This document shows, one piece after another, positions 1-6,210 of a stretch of DNA of 11,551 nucleotides. Source of the DNA: an uncultured Fusobacterium sp. (GTDB taxonomy: Bacteria > Fusobacteriota > Fusobacteriia > Fusobacteriales > Fusobacteriaceae). Within the stretch, counting starts at the first letter, position 1, and every line of letters starts with the position of its first letter. The notes under the pieces were generated by a model, which was given only the letters and a program-made list of their open reading frames with translations, ran no database searches and was not told the DNA's origin. The DNA is taken from positions 1-11,551 of the forward strand of contig UQOH01000064.1 in assembly GCA_900542625.1 (NCBI GenBank). Direction: 5' to 3'. Made by a program: the position numbers and the translations under genes.

Positions 1-775
1 CTTTAGTTTCCTTAACAACAGGACTGCTGTTTAAAATATCCTTAGAAGATTTTATACTCATAGCTCCTCCTAAGAAATCAGGATTTTCCTTTAATAAAAA
101 TTCAGAAGAAATAATAGGTTTATCACCAATAAGATTATCAGCTATATTTTCAACTCCAAGAAGATCTAAAATCTGTCCAGGAAGTGATTTGCTGTTAAAA
201 GCCATCATTGGAGACGTAGAGTAAAGAAGTGTTCCTTTAAGATTTAGTGGTTTATCTTCCACATTTTTCTTTAAATTCTCAAGTTTTTTTACACTGATAT
301 TATAAAGTTTTTCAGCCTCTTTCTCTTTTCCTGTTATTTTTCCATATATTTTAATATTTTCAAGTATCTCATCAAAACTTCCTGCTTCATTAATAATTAC
401 AGGAATATTCATATTTTTAAGATTTGTTTCTGTGTTAACAGACATTACATTTAATATAACAAGGTCAGGAGAAAAAGACAGAACTTTTTCCAAACTCATA
501 TTTACAATATTTCCCACTGAAGGAAGGTTTTTTGTTTTTTCTTCAGGGTAAATTTTACTTTTTGCTGTACTTCCAATAGCTGCAATTTTATCTTCTGCCC
601 CAATCATATAAAAAGTTTCTACAACAGCAGGATCCAGAATTATTATTCTGTTGTATTCCTCTAATTTTATATTGTTCCCTCTGCTGTCTTTAAGCATATT
701 ATTTTCTATTGTGAAAGCCATTAAAGGACAGCTCAATAGAAAAAGCATGAATCCTGTAAGGATTTTTTTCAACAT
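1..775 (-). CDS. hmuT: Periplasmic haem/iron-complex binding protein of ABC importer (3' end off window)
   Basis: This is the substrate-binding component of the ABC importer encoded just upstream; it would capture the ligand delivered by the TonB receptor and hand it to the permease. I translated 258 codons from the ATG at 775-773 to the window edge with no stop; the family is usually about 280-300 residues, so only the C-terminus is missing. Residues 1-20 form a signal peptide (KK, a hydrophobic run, LMA before Phe21); the LLSC at 13-16 is a possible lipobox, so it could be a lipoprotein. Family-like stretches are LDPAVVETFYMIGAEDKI (47-63) and PSVGN...SLEKVLSFSPDLVI (85-107), typical of FhuD/BtuF/HmuT-type proteins. 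Its start overlaps the ATPase stop by one base (TAATG), with AAAGGAGA as ribosome binding site. The ligand is inferred from the neighbouring haem-degrading enzyme; a siderophore or cobalamin ligand cannot be excluded from sequence. Confidence 0.88.
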   Translation of the reverse strand, partial: MLKKILTGFMLFLLSCPLMAFTIENNMLKDSRGNNIKLEEYNRIIILDPAVVETFYMIGAEDKIAAIGSTAKSKIYPEEKTKNLPSVGNIVNMSLEKVLSFSPDLVILNVMSVNTETNLKNMNIPVIINEAGSFDEILENIKIYGKITGKEKEAEKLYNISVKKLENLKKNVEDKPLNLKGTLLYSTSPMMAFNSKSLPGQILDLLGVENIADNLIGDKPIISSEFLLKENPDFLGGAMSIKSSKDILNSSPVVKETK

Positions 776-1563
776 TATTTTATCTCCTTTAATTTTGGAA
801 TAACATATGGTATTCCTTTTTCTGTTTCAAAAATTGTACAGTCCAAATCATAAACAGCTTTTAAATTTTCAGCTGTAATTGTTTCTTTTGGTTTTCCATG
901 GCAGTAAACTTTTCCCTCTTTCAGCATAATAATTTCGTCACAAAACATTGCTGCCAAGTTTAAATCATGGAGAACTGCCACTGCTGTAATATTTTTTTCT
1001 GCCACACACTCTTTTACTTTTCCCATTAATTCAAGTGCATGATTCAGATCAAGAGCTGATGTAGGCTCGTCAAGAAGAATGATATCTGTTTCCTGTGTTA
1101 AAGCTCTTGCTAAAAGAACTCTTTGAAACTCTCCTCCTGAAAGAGTGACTGCTTTTCTTTTTGCAAATTTTCCTAAATCTAATTGAAGAAGATATCTGTG
1201 AGCTGTTTCTTTATCATGTTTTGAGTATCCGTCCCAGCTGTTTTTCAAATGGGGAAGTCTTCCCATTAAAACAAACTCTTCTACTTCCAAGCCTGACATA
1301 AGCTGAGATTTTTGAGGAACGAAAGACATTATTTTCGCTTTTTCTTTTTGAGAATACTCTCTGCTTTCTCTGTGATTTATAATGATTTTTCCATTATCAC
1401 TTTTTAGATAGCCAAGTATATTTTTTAAAAGGGTAGTTTTTCCACATCCGTTAGGACCAAGAATCCCTGTTAATTTTCTTTCAGGTATGTTCAGGCTTAT
1501 CTCTCTTAATATCTGTCTGTTTCCATAAGAAAAGTTTAAGTTTTTAATATCTATTATTCCCAT
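775..1563 (-). CDS. hmuV: ABC importer ATP-binding protein, haem/iron-complex type
   Basis: This is the 262-residue cytoplasmic ATPase that powers the FecCD-type permease. Every nucleotide-binding motif is intact: Walker A GPNGCGKTT (36-44), Q-loop Gln84, signature LSGGE (141-145), Walker B IILLDE (161-166) and switch His199 in AVLHDLN. Length and motif spacing match the FhuC/HmuV/BtuD family. The gene overlaps the permease stop by one base and the binding-protein start by one base (TAATG at both ends), with a ribosome binding site AAGGAGAG inside the 3' end of the permease gene, so translational coupling is likely. Specificity for haem comes only from operon context, because family ATPases carry little ligand information. 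Confidence 0.93.
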   Translation of the reverse strand: MGIIDIKNLNFSYGNRQILREISLNIPERKLTGILGPNGCGKTTLLKNILGYLKSDNGKIIINHRESREYSQKEKAKIMSFVPQKSQLMSGLEVEEFVLMGRLPHLKNSWDGYSKHDKETAHRYLLQLDLGKFAKRKAVTLSGGEFQRVLLARALTQETDIILLDEPTSALDLNHALELMGKVKECVAEKNITAVAVLHDLNLAAMFCDEIIMLKEGKVYCHGKPKETITAENLKAVYDLDCTIFETEKGIPYVIPKLKEIK

Positions 1564-2534
1564 TAAAAATCTCTCCTTTTATTTTTTAGTGCCAGATATA
1601 AAAAGAACGGCGCTCCGAAAAATGCTGTTATTACTCCTATAGGAACTTCTACAGGAGCAAGAATAATTCTTCCGAAAGTATCACATATAAGAAGAAAAAG
1701 CCCTCCTGCAAGTATTGTGTTTGGAAGAAGTCTGCTGTTGGAAGGTCCCACAATCATTCTTATTGTATGAGGAACAATAAGCCCTACAAAACCTATCATT
1801 CCTGAAAAAGCCACAGAAAAAGCCACAACAAGAGCCGCAGCTGTAAGTGTTTTTACTTTCAGTTTATTTACATCAACTCCCAAAGAATGTGCCTCTTCAT
1901 CACCTGATAAAAGAGCATCAAGCTCATGTCTTTTCATATAAAAATATATTATAGATAAAACCAAAGGAACCGAAATGAATAAAACTCTTTCCCATGTAGC
2001 ATTTCCTAAGTATCCCATCATCCACATTGTTATCTTAAAAGAATCTTCCCCTATTAAATACATTGCAAAAGATGTAAATGCACCTAAAAAAGATGAAACT
2101 GCTATTCCCACTATAAGAAGAGTTGTAACATTTACTTTATTTCCTTTTTTTGCCATTTTAAAAATAAGAAATGTACTTACAAGACACATTATAAAAGCCA
2201 GAGCTCCATACATGAAATCAGGCATATCAAATATAAAAGCAATTACTGCTCCAAAAGTTGCACTGGCTGCAATTCCTATTATATATGGATCTGCCAGAGG
2301 ATTTTGGAATACAGTCTGAACAACTGCTCCGCTTGAAGAAAGCATCATTCCAACCAGTACTGCCATAACTATTCTCGGAAGTCTTAAATTGAATATAATG
2401 GTTTTTACATACTCAGGAGCTTTCTCTGGAGAAAATATATATTCCAGAGGAATAGGAACACTTCCCAAAGGTATGGAAAGTATTCCTGCTGCAATTATTC
2501 CTATTGTAAGAACTATAGGTAATATTTTATTCAT
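1563..2534 (-). CDS. hmuU: FecCD-family ABC importer permease, haem/iron-complex type
   Basis: This is an inner-membrane permease of 323 residues that would form a homodimer as the channel of the importer. It has many hydrophobic segments (about 8-10 helices) and the family landmarks: RLPR (51-54) before a glycine-rich helix, NPLADPYIIGI (78-88), the cytoplasmic coupling segment around EEAHSLGVDVNKL (214-226), FVGLIVPHTIRMIVG (250-264) and the C-terminal PVEVPIGVITAFFGAPFF (295-312). Length is normal for FecCD/BtuC/HmuU proteins. The ATG at 2534 follows a GAGGA ribosome binding site. It lies 82 bases after the TonB receptor gene, a larger gap than elsewhere in the operon, and that gap contains a possible internal promoter. 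The substrate is inferred from the neighbouring hmuW and receptor genes. Confidence 0.93.
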   Translation of the reverse strand: MNKILPIVLTIGIIAAGILSIPLGSVPIPLEYIFSPEKAPEYVKTIIFNLRLPRIVMAVLVGMMLSSSGAVVQTVFQNPLADPYIIGIAASATFGAVIAFIFDMPDFMYGALAFIMCLVSTFLIFKMAKKGNKVNVTTLLIVGIAVSSFLGAFTSFAMYLIGEDSFKITMWMMGYLGNATWERVLFISVPLVLSIIYFYMKRHELDALLSGDEEAHSLGVDVNKLKVKTLTAAALVVAFSVAFSGMIGFVGLIVPHTIRMIVGPSNSRLLPNTILAGGLFLLICDTFGRIILAPVEVPIGVITAFFGAPFFLYLALKNKRRDF

Positions 2535-2586
2535 TTTTATTCCTCACATTTTAATTTTTTAATTATTTTAAACTCTGTTTATAAAT

Positions 2587-2615
2587 AGTTTATCTTTTTA
2601 AATATTGTTTGTCAA
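2587..2615 (-). promoter_or_regulatory. Possible internal promoter for permease-ATPase-binding protein genes
   Basis: On the minus strand a perfect TTGACA (2615-2610) starts one base after the receptor stop codon. It is followed, after exactly 17 bases, by TAAACT (2592-2587), a 4 of 6 match to the -10 consensus. Transcription would start near 2580, about 45 bases before the permease ATG. In such AT-rich DNA weak -10 matches are common, so this rests mainly on the perfect -35 and ideal spacing. Confidence 0.4.
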
Positions 2616-2616
2616 A

Positions 2617-4707
2617 TTAGAAAGTATATCTGAATCCTGCATAGTAATTTCTTTCAGCTGCTGGATCATAAGTAAGTTTACCGCTGCTGTAATTTATATC
2701 ATCATTATATTTTTCATTGAATAAGTTATTAATTCCTGCATAAAGCTGAAGTCCTTTATCAAATGTATATCCTGCTCTGATATTTACTACAACATAATCA
2801 TCTGCTTTTCCTGCAACATTAGTATTTTCTATGTATGATTTTCCTGTATAAACTATATCTCCATTAATATTGAAACGTTCTGTGAAATCATATTTAGCAC
2901 CTAAAGTAAATTTATGTTCAGGTACACCTTCTATATATCTTCCTGATAAATCTGCTCCATCAGTTCTTTTTCCATCATTAGTATATGTTTTTTCAGTTCC
3001 GTCTTTTATTTTAGCTTTTATATATTGATATGATTCAGACAGAGTCAGTTTTCCAAAATAGTGTTCTAAGGAAATTTCTGCTCCATATCTTTCTGTTTTA
3101 TCAATGTTGTAGTTTAATATTTTTTGAGCATATTTTCCCATTTGGCTCATATTTGTATAAATTTCATTATCTGTAAGTGTATAGAAAACTGAAACATTTG
3201 CAGCTGTATTATCTGCTATAAAGTCTGACCAGCCAAATTCAATACTTCTATATGTTTCTGACTCAAGATCATTTAATTCATATTTTGTACTACTTCCACT
3301 TGGAATAGCATCAGTTAATAATGCAGGAGGAGGAGAAGTAAATCCTTGCTCTAATCTAGTGTAAATTTTTCCTGTATCAGAATATAAATAGCTTCCTGAT
3401 AATTCAAAAGCAAAATTATCTTCATCTTTAGAAGCAGAGATTGATTTAGGAGTTCCCATTGGGGTTCCATTCATTGTTGTTACAGACGTTCTTTTAATAT
3501 CATAATCTGATTTTTCATATCTGATTCCTTGATTAAATTCAAACTTTTTATATTTCAGGTTATTCATTACAAATCCGCCAAGAGTTTTTTTAGTAAAATC
3601 ATTTGTCGTTGTAGTAATTACAGTATAATTTTGACCTCCCATAGATGCCGTTCCACCCATATTAGCCAATCTCTGTGCATCATTATCAATATAATCAAGT
3701 CCGAATACTACTGAACTTCCTGCTATATTTCCTTCACCATAAGAGTATTTAAATTTAGGCTTAAGTCCAACTTTTTTATCGTCAAAGAAACCATAATCAG
3801 CCTCACCTTTATTAGCTATTCTCATTTTTGTCTGTTGATGGAATCCAACTAAGTTAAATTCTAAATTATCAGTAAGTTCAGCATTATAAGTTACAACATA
3901 GTCATCTTTTTTAGTTGTAATTCTTGCAACTTTTTCACTGCCTGTTTGTTTTCTGTCAGCATCCAGTTCTGCTTTTGTTAAGCTTCCAGGAGAAAATATT
4001 TCTGAATCATAATTACTATATTTAAATTCAATATCTTGTTTGTCAGAAATATTGTATTTTACTTTTCCTTGGAAAAATTCTGTGTCATCATGTGCTTCAT
4101 TTCTATATCCATCTGCATCAGTTTTGCTGTATAATAAATCTACATCAAATTTTCCAAAAGTCTGACCTACTGACATATCATATTTGTTTCCATCATAACT
4201 TGCACGTTCATAAGAAGCATTTCCTCTTAATCCTTTTCCCTCTTTAGTTATAATATTGATAACTCCGCCTGCTGTTCCTGAACCATAAAGAACGGAACCT
4301 CCTCCAGGAATTACTTCAATTCTTTCAATAGAACTTACAGGAATTGTATTAATTGGTGTACTTGTCATTGATGTATCAAGAGAATTTACTGCAACTCCAT
4401 CAATTAATATCTGTACATTTCTTTTAGCTATTGTAGAACCCTGTCCTCTTAAATCAATAGTTGAACCAAAAGTATCTTTAGATACTGAAATACTTGGCAT
4501 ATCTTTTAATACTTCTTCAACAGTTTTATAATTTTTTTCCTGAATTTGTTTTGATGTCACAACTGTCGGTGTAGCCGCAACCTTTCTCATATCTGTTTCA
4601 AATCCTGTTACAGATTTAACTATTGTCCTGTCTAAGTTAACTGTTGTCTCCCCATAAGATGCTGCTGCTAAGACCGCCCAAAGTAAAGCTATCTTTTTCT
4701 TGTCCAT
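2617..4707 (-). CDS. TonB-dependent outer-membrane receptor, probable haem receptor
   Basis: This is a 696-residue outer-membrane gated barrel, which would import its ligand using TonB energy. A signal peptide (MDKKK, hydrophobic run, AAASYG) ends near residue 19. The plug domain covers about 41-157 and contains VVTSKQIQEKNYKTVEEVL (49-67), LRGQGS (86-91), the VQILIDGVAVNS segment (98-109) and IERIEVIPGGGSVLYGSGTAGGVINIIT (127-154). The rest is beta-rich barrel ending in FRYTF, with the terminal Phe expected for barrel assembly. The start has ribosome binding site AAGGGGA and lies 37 bases after hmuW, so the two are probably co-transcribed. Residues 456-493 align by position with the FRAP/NPDL region of known haem receptors, but neither motif is canonical and no His lies between them. 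Haem as ligand is therefore contextual; a siderophore receptor is the alternative. Confidence 0.92.
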   Translation of the reverse strand: MDKKKIALLWAVLAAASYGETTVNLDRTIVKSVTGFETDMRKVAATPTVVTSKQIQEKNYKTVEEVLKDMPSISVSKDTFGSTIDLRGQGSTIAKRNVQILIDGVAVNSLDTSMTSTPINTIPVSSIERIEVIPGGGSVLYGSGTAGGVINIITKEGKGLRGNASYERASYDGNKYDMSVGQTFGKFDVDLLYSKTDADGYRNEAHDDTEFFQGKVKYNISDKQDIEFKYSNYDSEIFSPGSLTKAELDADRKQTGSEKVARITTKKDDYVVTYNAELTDNLEFNLVGFHQQTKMRIANKGEADYGFFDDKKVGLKPKFKYSYGEGNIAGSSVVFGLDYIDNDAQRLANMGGTASMGGQNYTVITTTTNDFTKKTLGGFVMNNLKYKKFEFNQGIRYEKSDYDIKRTSVTTMNGTPMGTPKSISASKDEDNFAFELSGSYLYSDTGKIYTRLEQGFTSPPPALLTDAIPSGSSTKYELNDLESETYRSIEFGWSDFIADNTAANVSVFYTLTDNEIYTNMSQMGKYAQKILNYNIDKTERYGAEISLEHYFGKLTLSESYQYIKAKIKDGTEKTYTNDGKRTDGADLSGRYIEGVPEHKFTLGAKYDFTERFNINGDIVYTGKSYIENTNVAGKADDYVVVNIRAGYTFDKGLQLYAGINNLFNEKYNDDINYSSGKLTYDPAAERNYYAGFRYTF

Positions 4708-4744
4708 GTTGTCCCCTTTCTTAAATTAAAAAATATAATCTTTA

Positions 4745-6013
4745 TTATTTATTAAAAACTTTTTCAAGAACAGATATAATTATATCGCTTGATAAGTTAT
4801 TTCCCCAAAATACCCCATCTTTTGTAAGATTATAAGCTTCTTCTGTTTCCACTATTAATCCTTCTTTTTTATAATCGTCTATTTTTTCCACAAAATATCT
4901 GTATTCAGTTTCAGAAAGAATATCCTTTACCATCTTTTTAGGAATTTCAGGAAACTGCATAATTCCTGAAAGTTTTGAAAATCTGCTGTGATATTCAGTT
5001 TCCTGAGAATAAAATGCCATCTCTTTACTCATTCTGTAAACTCCTATTCCCTGAACATTCCCGCCTGCTCCCACACCGATTGGGAAAGTATCTCCTCCTG
5101 TGTTTCTCACTTTTATATATTGATAATTATCTCCGCTGTTTTTTGCAATTTTTGTAAGTTCAAGAATATGATACTTGTTTTCTCTCAACATTTCGTCCAT
5201 AAAATGCTGATACAGAAGATAATCTTTTTTCATATCCTCTTCCATTTTAACTTTCTCTTCCTCAATGTCCTTTGAAAGTTTTGAACCGTCATGAACCATT
5301 AAAGAATAAAAACTTGCACTGCTCAGTTCAAGCTCTTTTACAATTCTTGCATCTTCAACAACTTCTTCAAGTGTCTGGTCAGGGAAATTATAAATTATAT
5401 CCACACACACATCACCTTTGAAAAAGTCCTTTAATTTTTTAAGTCTTGCAATTACTTCGTCTTTTCCATAAGTTCTGTTATAGAAAACTCTTCCTCTTTC
5501 AGAAAAAGTCTGTATCCCAACACTCAGTCTGTTAACGCCGTATTTCATCATAATTTTTAGTTTTTCCTCAGAAAGATTATGAAGAGTTGTTTCAAATGTA
5601 AACTCATAATTTTCTGAAAGTTTTACATTTTTTTGAATACTCTGAAGAATTATTTCCAGCTGGTTTGGTTTATAAACTGTTGGTGTTCCTCCTCCAAAGA
5701 AAATTACATCAAAAATACTCTCTTTGAAATATTTTGTTTTTCCGTATTTATCAAATTCATCTGCTATATACTGAGCATATGAATCAAGACTCCCGTCTAT
5801 CTGTTTTCTGTTAAGATTACAGAAAGAGCATATTTTGTCACAGTAAGGTGTGTGCACATAGATTGCTTTTTTTCTGTTATCCGGAGATTTCTCAAGCATA
5901 ATTTCAAATATTTCTTTAGATGCTCTTTCTCCCGGAATATATTTATTTACTAAACTGCTGCTGTCGTGATGAGATTTAAGCCTTTTGTCAAATAACAGTA
6001 GATTTTTTATCAT
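4745..6013 (-). CDS. hmuW: Radical SAM haem-degrading methyltransferase, HmuW/ChuW/HutW type
   Basis: This 422-residue protein is a HemN-like class C radical SAM enzyme. In the HmuW/ChuW/HutW group such enzymes use S-adenosylmethionine anaerobically to open the haem ring, giving Fe2+ and the methylated linear tetrapyrrole anaerobilin. Seen in the sequence: IYVHTPYC (51-58), the iron-sulfur motif CX3CX2C (Cys58, Cys62, Cys65), FFGGGTPT (105-112), the FTFETTLHN strand (138-146), NRLSVGIQTF (161-170), VGAGG (314-318) and a HemN-type C-terminal domain with YNLTKDGVFWGNNLS (394-408). It is the first gene of the operon, with a perfect AGGAGG six bases before its ATG. Leading an operon of outer- and inner-membrane uptake genes is the signature of haem degradation rather than of HemN (porphyrin synthesis) or HemW (haem chaperone), which do not normally sit there. 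Sequence alone separates these subfamilies less clearly, so context carries weight. Confidence 0.88.
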   Translation of the reverse strand: MIKNLLLFDKRLKSHHDSSSLVNKYIPGERASKEIFEIMLEKSPDNRKKAIYVHTPYCDKICSFCNLNRKQIDGSLDSYAQYIADEFDKYGKTKYFKESIFDVIFFGGGTPTVYKPNQLEIILQSIQKNVKLSENYEFTFETTLHNLSEEKLKIMMKYGVNRLSVGIQTFSERGRVFYNRTYGKDEVIARLKKLKDFFKGDVCVDIIYNFPDQTLEEVVEDARIVKELELSSASFYSLMVHDGSKLSKDIEEEKVKMEEDMKKDYLLYQHFMDEMLRENKYHILELTKIAKNSGDNYQYIKVRNTGGDTFPIGVGAGGNVQGIGVYRMSKEMAFYSQETEYHSRFSKLSGIMQFPEIPKKMVKDILSETEYRYFVEKIDDYKKEGLIVETEEAYNLTKDGVFWGNNLSSDIIISVLEKVFNK

Positions 6014-6018
6014 AATTT

Positions 6019-6047
6019 CCTCCTAAAAACAGGAACTCTAAAGTTCC
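6019..6047 (-). promoter_or_regulatory. Leader hairpin and strong ribosome binding site of hmuW
   Basis: The hmuW leader contains a perfect six-pair inverted repeat, GGAACT (6032-6037 on the plus strand) and AGTTCC (6042-6047), with a 4-base loop. In the mRNA it is followed by UGUUUUU and then AGGAGG (6024-6019), placing the stem 7 bases before the ribosome binding site and near the 5' end of the predicted transcript. It could stabilise the mRNA, affect initiation, or act as a minimal terminator for readthrough from the upstream exporter gene. The stem is short, so the function is uncertain. Confidence 0.5.
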
Positions 6048-6065
6048 CTTTAAAAATACTTTCTC

Positions 6066-6094
6066 ATTTTAAACTTTTGTAGTAATATTGTCAA
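6066..6094 (-). promoter_or_regulatory. hmuW operon promoter
   Basis: The minus strand carries a perfect -35 TTGACA (6094-6089), a 17-base spacer and -10 TAAAAT (6071-6066; 5 of 6). Transcription would begin near 6059, giving a leader of about 46 bases that holds a small hairpin and AGGAGG. A second -35-like TTGACT (6099-6094) overlaps the upstream edge but has no matching -10 at 17 bases. This promoter lets hmuW and the uptake genes be expressed independently of the exporter gene upstream. Confidence 0.75.
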
Positions 6095-6135
6095 GTCAAA
6101 AAATAAATATATTAAATAATTTGATTATTAAAATA
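6094..6135. repeat. Candidate operator, copy 1, upstream of hmuW promoter
   Basis: AGTCAA (6094-6099), 14 bases, then a 22-base element (6114-6135) whose core AATAATTTGATTATT is an inverted repeat (AATAAT, TTG, ATTATT; 6115-6129). The element matches the one at 8011-8032 in 21 of 22 bases, and the AGTCAA is at exactly the same distance in both. It ends just upstream of the hmuW -35. A Fur-like or haem-responsive regulator site is a reasonable guess, but it is not a close match to the classical Fur box. Confidence 0.55.
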
Positions 6136-6210
6136 TTTTTTTAACTTTAATTTTAAATGTTTTAGAAAGGATAAAAATAAGCAAAAAAATTTTTATTATA
6201 AACTAAAATT

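Noticed and set aside
1975..2319. A 114-codon open frame on the plus strand inside the permease gene
   Set aside because: It mirrors a well-supported FecCD permease on the other strand and shows no domain or ribosome binding site.
4975..5275. Overlapping short plus-strand frames opposite hmuW
   Set aside because: They lie wholly within hmuW on the opposite strand and two frames overlap each other, typical of chance open frames in AT-rich DNA.
4745..6013. Annotation as HemN or HemW
   Set aside because: The fold and the CX3CX2C motif are shared, but placement at the head of a receptor plus importer operon, with a flavodoxin of HmuF type nearby, fits haem degradation better.
6171..6196. Inverted repeat ATAAAAAT...ATTTTTAT after the exporter gene as a terminator
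   Set aside because: The stem is only A-T pairs with a loop of ten bases and would be very unstable; such repeats occur by chance in AT-rich spacers.
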